Shown: positions 18,361 through 26,474 of the stretch, piece by piece
Numbering within the stretch: position 1 is the stretch's first letter
Layout: each line of letters opens with the position of its first letter
Source: Rossellomorea vietnamensis
GTDB taxonomy: Bacteria; Bacillota; Bacilli; Bacillales; Bacillaceae_B
DNA length: 64,000 nt
Assembly: GCF_008180615.1 (NCBI RefSeq)
Contig: NZ_VTEH01000004.1
Location: 1-64,000, forward strand
Direction of reading: 5' to 3'
Translations under genes and position numbers: made by a program
The notes under the pieces: generated by a model
The model's input: only the letters and a program-made list of their open reading frames with translations
Database searches by the model: none
Told to the model about the DNA's origin: nothing

Positions 18361-19563
18361 ATGAATCCATTAAAACAGCGAGTTGCGGAAGAGATTGATG
18401 GTCTGAAGACAACTTTCGAAAAAATCAGTATTTATATAGGAGAGAACCCGGAGCTGGGCCATGAGGAATTCAAGGCGAGCAAGGTTCTTTCCGAAACGCT
18501 GGAGAAGTTTGGTTTCGAGGTCGAGATGGGGACCTGCGATTTGCCGACTGCTTTTCGAGCTGTTTTTGACAGCGGGAAGGAAGGTCCGGTGATTGGCTTC
18601 ATGGCTGAATACGATGCGCTGCCTGAAGTCGGACATGCATGCGGCCATAACCTCATTGGCACAATGGGCATCGCTGCCGGAATAGGCCTTAGCAAGGTCA
18701 TCTCCGAAACAGGGGGAAAGGTGATTGTCTACGGAACCCCAGCAGAAGAAACCCGCGGAGGCAAAGTGACGATGGCTGAGGAAGGAGTATTTGATGAACT
18801 GGACGCGGCGATGATGGTTCACCCGCTCAATAGTTATGTGAAGAGTGGTTCTTCCCTGGCAATGGACGCCATTCAGTTTGAGTTTTTCGGCAAGCCGACT
18901 CATGCAGCCGCCAGCCCGCAGGATGGAATCAATGCACTGGATGCCGTCATTGGAACTTTCAACAGCATCAATGCCCTGCGTCAGCATATCCTGCCGTCCG
19001 CCCGTATCCACGGGATCATCACAGAGGGCGGCAAGGCTGCGAATGTCACACCGGATTATGCTGTGGTGCAATTTTATGTTCGCGGAAAAACACGTGATTA
19101 TGTAAATGAATTGACAGAAAAAGTGAAGAAGTGCGCGGAGGGGGCAGCTCTGCAGACCGGGGCAGAAATGAAGCATTCCTTTTACGAATTCTCTTATGAT
19201 GACATGATTACCAACTCTGGATTGTCCGACGCTTTTACAGAAGAGTTGGTTGCGTTGGGAGTTTCTCCTTCTGAAATCCAGGAACAGCGCGACGGCAGCG
19301 GTTCGCTCGATATGGGCAATGTCAGCCAGATCGTGCCGTCGATCCATCCTTATATCAAAATCACGGAAGGAGCCTTTGCCTGCCATACCCATGAATTCCG
19401 GGAAGCGGCCATGACGGACCAGGCGAGGGAAGCGATGATTCTTGGAGCGAAGGCGATGGCGTTGACTGGGGTGGAAGTATTGACGAACAAAGAGCTTTTG
19501 GAGCGGATAAAAAAAGAATTTCCTGGGCGTGACAGTCACGACCCGGAATTTGTCGAATATTGA
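18361..19563 (+). CDS. M20-family metallo-amidohydrolase (AbgB/aminoacylase-like)
   Basis: A 400-residue protein starting at ATG 18361 with AAGGAGG 10 bp upstream; the in-frame ATG at 18322 lies in a repeat. Metal-site motifs include A-E-Y-D-A-L-P-E-V-G-H-A-C-G-H-N and the catalytic glutamate pair in P-A-E-E-T-R-G-G. A dimerisation domain lies at about 180-290. Family members hydrolyse N-acyl amino acids, aminobenzoyl-glutamate or small peptides, and its place after the arginine transporter suggests processing of an acylated amino acid. The final residues (G-R-D-S-H-D-P-E-F-V-E-Y) are encoded by a GTGACAGTCAC repeat, so the native C-terminus has been altered. Confidence 0.9.
   Translation: MNPLKQRVAEEIDGLKTTFEKISIYIGENPELGHEEFKASKVLSETLEKFGFEVEMGTCDLPTAFRAVFDSGKEGPVIGFMAEYDALPEVGHACGHNLIGTMGIAAGIGLSKVISETGGKVIVYGTPAEETRGGKVTMAEEGVFDELDAAMMVHPLNSYVKSGSSLAMDAIQFEFFGKPTHAAASPQDGINALDAVIGTFNSINALRQHILPSARIHGIITEGGKAANVTPDYAVVQFYVRGKTRDYVNELTEKVKKCAEGAALQTGAEMKHSFYEFSYDDMITNSGLSDAFTEELVALGVSPSEIQEQRDGSGSLDMGNVSQIVPSIHPYIKITEGAFACHTHEFREAAMTDQAREAMILGAKAMALTGVEVLTNKELLERIKKEFPGRDSHDPEFVEY
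19527..19557 (+). repeat. GTGACAGTCAC-family repeat within the M20 gene's last codons
   Basis: It reads through in frame as R-D-S-H-D-P-E-F-V-E; the TGA follows at 19561. It is one of three cases in the window in which a gene ends in this family. Confidence 0.88.
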
Positions 19564-19664
19564 TTTTTTATTAAATCTAAGACTTTTCATCTTAATAAGA
19601 ATAATGCCATAGTTAAAGAGAGACCCTATAAACTATCCTACTAGTAAAGAGGAGGGGAAGGGTC

Positions 19665-19862
19665 ATGCAGGAAAAACGCCGCGGCAGAAGTCCTCAAGAA
19701 CAACAGGAGCAAGTAGTACAGGCTCAGAACCAAGCAGGACAGTTTGGAAAAGGTGACACAGAGTTCTCCTTGGATGAAGATGTACAAAAAGCTGTTGCGA
19801 AAAGCCAGCAATACCAGGCAGAGCACCAGCAGCCTACTTATGAACCCAACAAGCCTTTCTAA
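19665..19862 (+). CDS. Small Gln-rich protein, gamma-type SASP-like
   Basis: A 65-residue hydrophilic peptide with AGGAGG before the ATG. It is rich in Q, E and A, has no hydrophobic core, and contains Q-A-G-Q-F-G followed by T-E-F. This recalls the Q-F-G-T-E-F motif of gamma-type small acid-soluble spore proteins (SspE), which are amino-acid stores degraded at germination. The match is partial, so the name is tentative. A strong terminator follows at once. Confidence 0.65.
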   Translation: MQEKRRGRSPQEQQEQVVQAQNQAGQFGKGDTEFSLDEDVQKAVAKSQQYQAEHQQPTYEPNKPF

Positions 19863-19873
19863 AGGTGTACTAG

Positions 19874-19915
19874 AAAAGCCGGAAGCCTGAATAACCAGGC
19901 AGCCGGCTTTTTTTG
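19874..19915 (+). terminator. Terminator of the SASP-like gene
   Basis: AAAGCCGG and GCCTG on one arm pair with CAGGC and GCCGGCTTT on the other, followed by seven or more T. Confidence 0.9.
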
Positions 19916-20097
19916 TGCGTGAAAAATGCTGTTATTAATTAATGGCCCTGAAAACCCCTGGCTTTGCCGGAGGGTCCCTGAGAACTTATAACCTGATATA
20001 AAAAAATCTACCTCCATGTTAGGATAAGCGGGTTTCCCTATCAGTTCATTCCATTCTAGCAGGAGGTATGCCATATGAAGGACATGAATAATTCTCT

Positions 20098-20440
20098 AAA
20101 ATAAGCGGAAATTTTCTGGTTACGCCCTCGAATAGAATTCAATTTGGAGTATATAAGCAGAATTTTTCCGCTTATTCACAGCAAAAAGAAATGTTTTCTG
20201 GTCTTTTAAAAAGGCTGTTTTCGCAAATATTGTTGCTTTCGGAAAAATCCTAAGAGCCGGATTTTTCCCCGAATACTAAGAGTTATTATCTAAGCGGGAA
20301 AGAGTAGCTCTTTTCTTTTCGTTAATACTAAATTATTCTTTCTTACGATGATTATTTTTTCGGAATTAGTATTAAATAGCAACAAAGTTTACGAAAACAG
20401 CCTTTAAAAAATAAGGGGGGGGAACTTCTCCGCTTATTTT
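20098..20440. repeat. AATAAGCGGAA-type hairpin motifs in a repeat-rich spacer
   Basis: The 19916-20751 spacer holds no convincing gene. AATAAGCGGAAATTTT (from about 20101) faces AATTTTTCCGCTTATT (20160-20175), and a related arm pair lies at 20409-20440 (AATAAGGGG / CTCCGCTTATT). They flank the element at 20205-20411. Similar motifs recur at 52241-52431. Confidence 0.6.
20205..20411. mobile_element. About 205-bp non-coding element with roughly 30-bp terminal inverted repeats (MITE-like)
   Basis: The left arm (TTTAAAAAGGCTGTTTTCG, continuing to 20237) is the inverse of the right arm (20378 onward, ending CGAAAACAGCCTTTAAAA). A nested hairpin (GGAAAAATCC/GGATTTTTCC) lies inside. Partial copies of the right half occur at 46143-46192 and 53839-53890. 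No ORF is present, so if mobile it would depend on a transposase encoded elsewhere. Confidence 0.65.
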
Positions 20441-20578
20441 AGCTATTTTTCGTGCTATTACTTATGTAAGAGAATTCTTCCTTTATTTCTCAATTTTTTT
20501 AGATAATAAATTGCTAGAGAAAATTATTCATTGGGCCTTATAGATCGAGCCCGGTAAGAGAGGCTTCCAGCCGCAGAG

Positions 20579-20607
20579 AAAACCACCAGATCACACTGGT
20601 GGTTTTG
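20579..20607 (+). terminator. Isolated strong hairpin, terminator-like
   Basis: AAAACCACCAG pairs perfectly with CTGGTGGTTTT over a 6-nt loop. No gene ends nearby, so it may finish a short transcript covering about 20530-20606 (with GAGCCC...GGCTTC upstream). Confidence 0.5.
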
Positions 20608-20611
20608 ATTA

Positions 20612-20641
20612 TTCGACAAAAAACGGGTGGTGACTGTCACC
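20612..20641 (-). repeat. GTGACAGTCAC-family repeat
   Basis: Single inverted-orientation copy from TTCGAC to GGTGACTGTCACC, upstream of the gamma-glutamyltransferase gene. Confidence 0.88.
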
Positions 20642-20751
20642 AATTAAAGAAATGTTATAATAGATAAATACCATACAACTCGGAGAGTTGCCAGAGTGTT
20701 AGACTTACGGTTACGTACATACATAATTAATTAGAGCTGGAGGTTGAAGAG

Positions 20752-22362
20752 ATGAACATGGACTTTTTGTATCACCCATACCATTCTAAGAGGAATACGG
20801 TATTTTCAAAAAAAGGAATGGTGGCGACATCCCAGCCCTTGGCGGCACAAGCTGGTCTTGAAATTTTGCAGAAAGGCGGAAATGCCATTGATGCAGCTAT
20901 TGCAACCGCCGCGGCTTTAACAGTTGTCGAGCCTACCTCTAATGGAATCGGCGGCGACGCTTTCGCACTAGTATGGGTGAAGGATGAGCTTCACGGTTTG
21001 AACGCCAGTGGACCTTCACCGAATTCGATTTCCATAGAAAAAGTAAAAGAACGCGGTTATGAAAAAATGCCGGTTCATGGTGTTATTCCCGTAACAGTTC
21101 CCGGAGTTCCTTCCGCGTGGGCGGAGCTGTCTGAGAGGTTTGGAAAGCTTTCATTAAAAGAGTCACTGACACCGGCTATCCGACTGGCGGAAGAAGGCTA
21201 CCCGTTAACACCGATTCTCGGTAAGTATTGGTCACTTGCTTACAAAAAATTTAAAGAAATTTTAACCGATGAGGAATTCAAGCCTTGGTTTGAAACCTTC
21301 GCTCCTGATGGAAGGGCACCGAAGATCGGGGAAAGCTGGTCTTCGAAGGGCCATGCTTCGACACTGAAATCAATTGCCGAAACGAACGGAGAAAGTTTTT
21401 ACCGAGGTGAACTTGCCGAAAAGATTGGAAGCTTTATGGAAGAGCATGGAGGATTTCTCTCGACTGCCGACCTGAAGGATTACCGAGCTGAATGGGTGAA
21501 TCCAATCAAGACGGATTATCGTGGGTACGATGTATGGGAAATCCCGCCGAATGGCCAGGGACTAGTCGCGTTAATGGCGTTGAATATTGCAAAAGGATAT
21601 AAATTCCATGAAAAAGATGCAGTCGATACATACCACAAACACATCGAATCTATGAAACTGGCATTTACAGATGGAAAAGCATTCATCACAGAGCAAAGCC
21701 ATATGCCTCTTTCAGTCGATGAATTGTTATCCGAAAGCTATGCATCAGCGCGCCGTGATTTGATTGGCGACGAAGCCATCATGCCGGAAGCGTACGATAT
21801 TCCAAAAGGGGGCACCGTATATTTAGCTGCAGCAGACGATGAGGGCAACATGATTTCATACATTCAGAGTAATTACATGGGCTTTGGCTCGGGCATTGTC
21901 ATTCCGGAAACAGGAATCGCGCTGCAAAACCGCGGTCATGATTTTTCACTGAATCCAGATCACCCGAATGCCCTGAAGCCTGGCAAGAAAACTTATCATA
22001 CGATTATCCCTGGATTTTTGACCAAGAACAATAAAGCCGTCGGTCCATTCGGAGTCATGGGTGGGTATATGCAGCCGCAAGGACACTTCCAGGTGATCAG
22101 CAATACGATCGATTTCCAATTGAATCCACAGTCAGCACTTGATGCACCGAGATGGCAGTGGCTTGAAGGGAAAAAGGTAGTGGTTGAGCCTCATTTTCCT
22201 AATCACATAGCGCAGGCACTCGCTAGAAAAGGGCATGAAATTCAGATTGCTGCGGATGAAGGAATGTTTGGCAGAGGCCAGATCATTTGGAAAGATGAAA
22301 ATACAGGTGTGTTGATGGGGGGGACAGAGTCGAGAACAGATGGAAGCATTGCGGCTTGGTAA
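20752..22362 (+). CDS. ywrD: Gamma-glutamyltransferase-family Ntn hydrolase (YwrD-like)
   Basis: A 536-residue protein with GGAGG 10 bp before the ATG. There is no signal peptide, unlike secreted Ggt, which fits the intracellular YwrD group. The protein should self-cleave before T355 (G-G-T-V-Y-L-A-A-A-D), the N-terminal nucleophile of the small subunit. G-G-N-A-I-D-A-A-I-A (near 42) and S-N-G-I-G-G-D are family signatures of the large subunit. The two downstream chromate-transport genes reproduce the B. subtilis ywrDBA neighbourhood without ywrC. Substrate and physiological link are unknown. Confidence 0.88.
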   Translation: MNMDFLYHPYHSKRNTVFSKKGMVATSQPLAAQAGLEILQKGGNAIDAAIATAAALTVVEPTSNGIGGDAFALVWVKDELHGLNASGPSPNSISIEKVKERGYEKMPVHGVIPVTVPGVPSAWAELSERFGKLSLKESLTPAIRLAEEGYPLTPILGKYWSLAYKKFKEILTDEEFKPWFETFAPDGRAPKIGESWSSKGHASTLKSIAETNGESFYRGELAEKIGSFMEEHGGFLSTADLKDYRAEWVNPIKTDYRGYDVWEIPPNGQGLVALMALNIAKGYKFHEKDAVDTYHKHIESMKLAFTDGKAFITEQSHMPLSVDELLSESYASARRDLIGDEAIMPEAYDIPKGGTVYLAAADDEGNMISYIQSNYMGFGSGIVIPETGIALQNRGHDFSLNPDHPNALKPGKKTYHTIIPGFLTKNNKAVGPFGVMGGYMQPQGHFQVISNTIDFQLNPQSALDAPRWQWLEGKKVVVEPHFPNHIAQALARKGHEIQIAADEGMFGRGQIIWKDENTGVLMGGTESRTDGSIAAW

Positions 22363-22450
22363 GCTGATATCCGGACATTAGACTTTGAAATGAGTCTGGT
22401 GCCGTCCATTCTGAACAGAGGAAAGATCCATTTAAAAGAGGGTGATAAAC

Positions 22451-23002
22451 TTGAAGCAGCTACAATTATTTTCAGCCTTTTTCCGGGTGGGTATTTTAGG
22501 GTACGGAGGAGGTCCAGCCTCGATACCCCTAGTACATAAGGAAGTTGTGGAAAAATATAAATGGATGGATGACGATGATTTTGCTGACATCCTGGCTCTT
22601 GGTAATGCACTTCCAGGACCCATTGCTACCAAGATGGCTGGATATATCGGATGGAGAGTCGGCGGTTTCCTTGGTATGATCAATGCTGTCTTCGCGGTAG
22701 TCATCCCGACTGTTTTTTTGATGATTCTTTTGTTAACTGTGCTTAACGCCTATAAAGACCAGCCATGGGTGCAGGGCATGGCGAGTGCGGTGGTACCGGT
22801 CGTTGGTGTAATGCTGGGTGTCCTTACATGGGATTTCATTAAAAAATCTAAGGGACCACTGGGCTGGTCGGTCACCATAGGTCTGCTCATTGGAAGCTTG
22901 GTCATTATTGAATTCCTGAGCATTCATCCGGCAATTGTCATTGGGGCACTTCTTGCTTATGCTTTGCTTGGAAAACCAAAATCCGAGGTGAAGGCATCAT
23001 GA
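22451..23002 (+). CDS. ywrB: Chromate transporter (CHR) family subunit, first half
   Basis: A 183-residue membrane protein. The TTG at 22451 has GAGGGTGA just upstream; a GTG at 22442 overlaps that site. It carries the CHR motif G-I-L-G-Y-G-G-G-P-A-S-I-P-L and L-P-G-P-I-A-T-K-M-A. Short CHR proteins work in pairs, each half with opposite topology, to export chromate or related anions. It overlaps the partner gene by 4 bp (ATGA). Confidence 0.87.
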   Translation: MKQLQLFSAFFRVGILGYGGGPASIPLVHKEVVEKYKWMDDDDFADILALGNALPGPIATKMAGYIGWRVGGFLGMINAVFAVVIPTVFLMILLLTVLNAYKDQPWVQGMASAVVPVVGVMLGVLTWDFIKKSKGPLGWSVTIGLLIGSLVIIEFLSIHPAIVIGALLAYALLGKPKSEVKAS

Positions 23003-23529
23003 TCTACTGGGAGATTTTCTTGGCGTTTTTTATACCAGGCATTCTCGGTTATGGAGGAGGGCCGGCATCCATTCCTTTGGTAGAAAATGAAGTTGTTGAC
23101 CGTTACGGCTGGCTGACAGTTAATGAATTCAGTGAAGTACTGGCACTGGCTAATGGACTGCCGGGACCGATTGCCACCAAAATGGCCGGATACATCGGTT
23201 ACAGCCAAGGGGGAATCCTGGGAAGCATCGTCGGTGTGTTCGCGACAGTTGCTCCCTCGTTGATTCTGATGATTGTGCTGCTATCGATCCTGATGAAGTA
23301 TAAAAGCTCACCCAAAGTAAAAAAAATGACCAATCTCGTTAAACCAACCATCGCCGTCCTGCTGGGTGTCATGACATGGGGGTTTCTCTCCAACTCATAT
23401 GAAGGAATTGGAGCGTGGCAAACCATATTACTCGCAGCGGCAGCTTACCTGCTGCTCGAAAAAATGAAGGTGCATCCGGTTTATGTAATTGGCGGGGCAT
23501 TGGTTTATGGAGCTGTGTTTTTGGCTTGA
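22999..23529 (+). CDS. ywrA: Chromate transporter (CHR) family subunit, second half
   Basis: A 176-residue partner of the preceding gene with the same signature (G-I-L-G-Y-G-G-G-P-A-S-I-P, L-P-G-P-I-A-T-K-M-A), showing that the pair arose by duplication. Five to six hydrophobic segments. It starts at ATG 22999 with GAGG upstream. A repeat copy and then a terminator follow its stop. Confidence 0.87.
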   Translation: MIYWEIFLAFFIPGILGYGGGPASIPLVENEVVDRYGWLTVNEFSEVLALANGLPGPIATKMAGYIGYSQGGILGSIVGVFATVAPSLILMIVLLSILMKYKSSPKVKKMTNLVKPTIAVLLGVMTWGFLSNSYEGIGAWQTILLAAAAYLLLEKMKVHPVYVIGGALVYGAVFLA

Positions 23530-23538
23530 TTCGTCGTT

Positions 23539-23568
23539 CGTGACAGTCACGCCCCGGTATTTGTCGAA
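23539..23568 (+). repeat. GTGACAGTCAC-family repeat, 9 bp after a stop codon
   Basis: From CGTGACAGTCACG to TTTGTCGAA, between the chromate transporter stop and its terminator. Confidence 0.88.
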
Positions 23569-23578
23569 TATTCTTGAA

Positions 23579-23612
23579 AAAGAAGCACGCGGTTATCGCT
23601 GTGCTTCTTTTA
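23579..23612 (+). terminator. Terminator of the ywrD-ywrB-ywrA operon
   Basis: AAAAGAAGCAC pairs with GTGCTTCTTTT over a GCGGTTATCGCT loop. The loop can itself fold. Confidence 0.85.
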
Positions 23613-23795
23613 GTTTGTTCTGACTAAGAGAGAAAATCTTGCTGCCAAATTTGAGGTTATTTTATTCTTTTCTTTTCCGCTTTGTCAGATTGTGTTGTCG
23701 ATTCTTTTGTTTTAATAGTAATAGACTATTCAGTCATTAAGACATAAAATTATTATAGTAAGTATTTGTAAAACTTGTAAAAGGGAGGAATCTTC

Positions 23796-23924
23796 TTGCC
23801 GGGTTATTACATGAGAGAGATTAAGACTCCGCTGAAGCTTTTAGGCATTAAATTGTTTAAATGTGAGGAAAACAGGCTTTATATTAAAATTTTACAGAAC
23901 CCTCGCAGGCGTCTTTTTAGATAA
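23796..23924 (+). CDS. Possible 42-residue basic peptide upstream of a c-di-GMP riboswitch
   Basis: A TTG start with a strong AAGGGAGG at 23781-23788, then 42 codons to TAA. The product is basic at the end (P-R-R-R-L-F-R), amphipathic in the middle, with one cysteine. No family was recognised. The ribosome site is the main support. It stops 17 bp before the riboswitch aptamer, so it is upstream of, not controlled by, that element in the usual sense. Confidence 0.45.
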   Translation: MPGYYMREIKTPLKLLGIKLFKCEENRLYIKILQNPRRRLFR

Positions 23925-23940
23925 TCTTTAATCATAATCC

Positions 23941-24026
23941 GTTCGAGAAAGGCAAACCCATCGAAAGGTGGTGACGCAAAACTATAGGGGCTTCAGTCAA
24001 ACGACCATGCTCGCCAGCTGCCGAAT
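23941..24026 (+). promoter_or_regulatory. Cyclic di-GMP-I (GEMM) riboswitch aptamer, apparently orphan
   Basis: The aptamer hallmarks are in order: GGCAAACC, then a P2 hairpin with the GAAA tetraloop (CATCGAAAGGTG), GACGCAAA, CTATAGGG (the tetraloop-receptor side), and a closing GCCAGCTGCC. A 13-base T-run (24028-24039 region) follows at once. The next plus-strand gene is 2.6 kb away (jetA), beyond a block of convergent minus-strand genes. A GTGACAGTCAC repeat sits directly after the T-run. So either its target was lost, or it makes a short terminated RNA. Confidence 0.85.
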
Positions 24027-24041
24027 ATTTTTTTTTTTTGA

Positions 24042-24070
24042 GTGACAGTCACCCCCCGGTATTTGTCGAA
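24042..24070 (+). repeat. GTGACAGTCAC-family repeat after the riboswitch
   Basis: GTGACAGTCACC to TTTGTCGAA, starting 2 bp past the T-run of the riboswitch. Confidence 0.88.
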
Positions 24071-24101
24071 AAAAAACCAAGCCCGTTTTGGCCTGGTTTC
24101 A
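24068..24101 (-). terminator. Terminator of the minus-strand mntA-hepT-SEC-C operon
   Basis: On the minus strand AAACCAGGCC pairs with GGGCTTGGTTT, then eight T. It begins 6 bp after the stop. Confidence 0.85.
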
Positions 24102-24106
24102 TCCTT

Positions 24107-25249
24107 CTATAAACAACACTTCTTATATTTCTTCCCGCTTCCGCAAGGACAAGGATCATTCCGTCCGACTTTCTCTTCTTTTACTATGGGAGCAACCGCC
24201 CCTTCAATACTTTTTTCTTTTGCAATCAGATTCATTTTCGTTTCCTGAAGCGCAGGATGAGCGATTTCATTCATTACCAGATTCGCGTAAAAGGAATGTT
24301 CCAAATCGGTCATGATCATGTCATAGCCCGCTGCGAGCTGTTTTTCCACAAGAGGAATGGCTTCAACCGATAATTGCTGACAAAGAGAGTCCAGGATGAC
24401 TGTCCGAATCGTCATATCTTTTGTTCTATTCAACAGCCTTAGCAGAGCTTGTTCGGCTTGGGGTGACTTAATTTTTGCCAGCACGTCCACGCTATAGATG
24501 AAGGTATCCTCATTAAGCGCAATCTTTTCCACTTCTTCAACAACCTCAGTCGTGCCGATCTTGATGAGGGCAGAAGAGATTTCCTCCAGTGCTTCATCTC
24601 CGTCGTCCCTGACGAGTAAGCTTATCAAGTCTGGTATAGTGGACTCAGTCCGCAGCTCTCCCGCCATATATACTTGAAACAAACCGATAGAAGGCATAAA
24701 TGAATACTCCAGAAGTTCCTTCATTGCGTTTTCCGGTTCCCAATCTTCTATCACTTCTCTATCAATTAACTCATTTACTATACGTTTGCCTAATTGTAGG
24801 TGAGAGTGGCCATCATCGCCATTATCCAGGTCTCCCGCAATGCCGGCGAGCTTTAAGAAGAGTCCCTCTTCATCCAGTTCCGGCAGCAGTTTCAATTCTT
24901 TCAGGAATGATGGATCCAGGTGTTTCTTTAATTCACTTTCATGCCGAAGAAGGACAGCTGTTTCCGCATTTTTCAGCAGGTTGACATACCACTCCTTATT
25001 GGATTCCTCTTTTTCCAGTCGGGAGATCAGCTCCACGACCCCTTCTTCATCCACAGGCAAAAAGCCTATATGAGGAAGGAGGGCGGATGGGAAAATGGTA
25101 GGAAGATTTCGGTCATAGGCTTCCAGAGCTGTAAAAAGTGTGCTTGGTACAGCAAGGTGGCTGTCTTGTAAAATGGTCACAGCATAGTGCTGGATAAATG
25201 GGTCTTCGCTTATTAAAGCGGATTCGATTTTATGTAAAAATGAAGACAT
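24107..25249 (-). CDS. HEAT-like repeat protein with C-terminal SEC-C zinc motif
   Basis: About 380 residues from the ATG at 25249 (AAAGGA upstream); a TTG at 25291 could add 14 residues. Most of the protein is helical repeat-like (paired helices with L-L and A-L spacing), suggesting a scaffold. The last 22 residues hold the SEC-C motif [16 protein letters not shown], a zinc-binding end shared with SecA and YecA-type proteins that often bind ribosomes or nucleic acid. It follows hepT by about 50 bp on the same strand, so it is co-transcribed with a toxin-antitoxin pair. Its role is unknown. Confidence 0.82.
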   Translation of the reverse strand: MSSFLHKIESALISEDPFIQHYAVTILQDSHLAVPSTLFTALEAYDRNLPTIFPSALLPHIGFLPVDEEGVVELISRLEKEESNKEWYVNLLKNAETAVLLRHESELKKHLDPSFLKELKLLPELDEEGLFLKLAGIAGDLDNGDDGHSHLQLGKRIVNELIDREVIEDWEPENAMKELLEYSFMPSIGLFQVYMAGELRTESTIPDLISLLVRDDGDEALEEISSALIKIGTTEVVEEVEKIALNEDTFIYSVDVLAKIKSPQAEQALLRLLNRTKDMTIRTVILDSLCQQLSVEAIPLVEKQLAAGYDMIMTDLEHSFYANLVMNEIAHPALQETKMNLIAKEKSIEGAVAPIVKEEKVGRNDPCPCGSGKKYKKCCL

Positions 25250-25298
25250 TGAAACAGTCCTTTCGATAGAGAATTTATAAATGGCAGGCAATCCAACC

Positions 25299-25706
25299 TT
25301 ACTCCTTCATTAGAATAAGCTTAGTAAACTGCTTGAAATCTTCCAAATGATCCTCCACTATTTTCTGGAGGATTTCAAGGTTGAGTTCCTGATAATCATG
25401 GACAGCGATATTTCGGAAACCTACCATAGCTTGCATTCTAGCTGAAATGGCAGTAGTGATGACTCCTTCTTTTTCCAAAAGAGTAAAGGCATCCCGGCTT
25501 GTCTGCGGAAGCCCAAGCTTTTTCTCTGCCACCACATGCATAGCTAAATCAATGCTCGCTTCACAGGTACGCTGTATATTCAGGATGATGGAATCTTGTT
25601 TAGTAAAATTATGGAGAGTTTGCGGGTTATGGTCATATTCTTCGTTGACTCTCTTGATGCAGCGTTCGATGATACTGATTTTATTAAGAATCACGTCACT
25701 TTTCAT
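25299..25706 (-). CDS. hepT: HepT-like HEPN ribonuclease toxin
   Basis: A 135-residue HEPN-fold protein. I start at ATG 25706, which overlaps the antitoxin stop by 11 bp; a longer in-frame start at 25769 lies well inside mntA. The catalytic R-x4-6-H motif with a following tyrosine is intact: R98-N-I-A-V-H103-D-Y105. In the characterised MntA/HepT systems this toxin cleaves RNA, and the antitoxin AMPylates the motif tyrosine to silence it. All key residues are present, so the toxin looks active. Confidence 0.9.
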   Translation of the reverse strand: MKSDVILNKISIIERCIKRVNEEYDHNPQTLHNFTKQDSIILNIQRTCEASIDLAMHVVAEKKLGLPQTSRDAFTLLEKEGVITTAISARMQAMVGFRNIAVHDYQELNLEILQKIVEDHLEDFKQFTKLILMKE

Positions 25707-26094
25707 AAACGGCCCCGCTTTCCTTGATTTTTCTAAGTATGGGTTCACGTTCTTCATTAAGTTTGGCATACTTTTTAAAAGCCTTCATTTCGAACTCCAT
25801 TTTTCTTCTAACATCCGTACAATAAATCACTTTTCCAGTGTGAACGACTTGGGCTTGAAAAACAGTGTTAGCATCATTGAGATCAATCAGGTCAACTTCC
25901 TTATTCAATTCTGAGGCGAGTCCTTGAGCTGTCATAAAAATTGTATACTTATCAAGAGCCTTGTCGCTTAAGTAGGCTATATCAATATCACTCTCAGCCA
26001 TGGAATTCCCATTAACGGTTGAGCCGAAAATAATGATGAGATAGGGGGAGGCTGCTTCTTTCAAGTAACTTATAATCGTTTTTTCAAAGTCCAT
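25696..26094 (-). CDS. mntA: MntA-like minimal nucleotidyltransferase antitoxin
   Basis: A 132-residue protein with GGGAGG 9 bp before the ATG. The nucleotidyltransferase signature G24-S25-x10-D36-x-D38 is intact (F-G-S-T-V-N-G-N then S-D-I-D). It should transfer AMP to the HepT tyrosine. It is the first gene of the operon and overlaps the toxin start, the usual layout for this type VII module. Confidence 0.9.
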   Translation of the reverse strand: MDFEKTIISYLKEAASPYLIIIFGSTVNGNSMAESDIDIAYLSDKALDKYTIFMTAQGLASELNKEVDLIDLNDANTVFQAQVVHTGKVIYCTDVRRKMEFEMKAFKKYAKLNEEREPILRKIKESGAVYEK

Positions 26095-26199
26095 GCATAT
26101 TGCCTCCCTTTTAAATAAGAATGTCCTTGTTCATTATTCTATTCTCATCCAGGGGGAATCGCAACTGCTGGTGGAGGGTGTGAAGTATGCCTCGACAAA

Positions 26200-26436
26200 T
26201 TAGAACTCCTCTTCTTCCACTATCTCATCACATTCCGGACACGAAATAAAGGTATCATTAATATGGAATCCGACATATCCGTGGGTGAGTTCCTGAATCA
26301 TAAAAATGTCTTCCCACTTCACTTCAAATTGATGATTACAGTGATTGCAATGAAATTCCCGAGCACCAAAATCCTCTGATTCTTCCTCTTTTTGTCTGCG
26401 TTTCTTTTTCCTGCCCAATCCTCTCTCTCTCTTCAA
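26200..26436 (-). CDS. Small zinc-ribbon protein, function unknown
   Basis: A 78-residue protein with a TTG start at 26436, or a later TTG that follows a GAGAGAGGA stretch. It has a very basic N-terminus (R-K-K-K-R-R-Q-K) and two C-x-x-C knuckles (F-H-C-N-H-C-N-H and S-C-P-E-C-D), suggesting one zinc ribbon with nucleic-acid contact. It ends in a run of Glu. It sits between the toxin-antitoxin operon and the Wadjet operon. Confidence 0.65.
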   Translation of the reverse strand: MKRERGLGRKKKRRQKEEESEDFGAREFHCNHCNHQFEVKWEDIFMIQELTHGYVGFHINDTFISCPECDEIVEEEEF

Positions 26437-26474
26437 TTATATAGTTACTTCTACTCTAGCAATACGTTCGGCGG

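Noticed and set aside
18370..19590. 406-codon open frame antisense to the M20 gene
   Set aside because: It mirrors a clearly coding gene with catalytic motifs. Composition is unlike a real protein and there is no ribosome site.
20681..20725. tRNA-Ser-like 5' fragment (GGAGAGTTGCCAGAGTG)
   Set aside because: Only the first part resembles a tRNA. No anticodon or T arm follows, and CAACTC/GAGTTG forms a simple hairpin.
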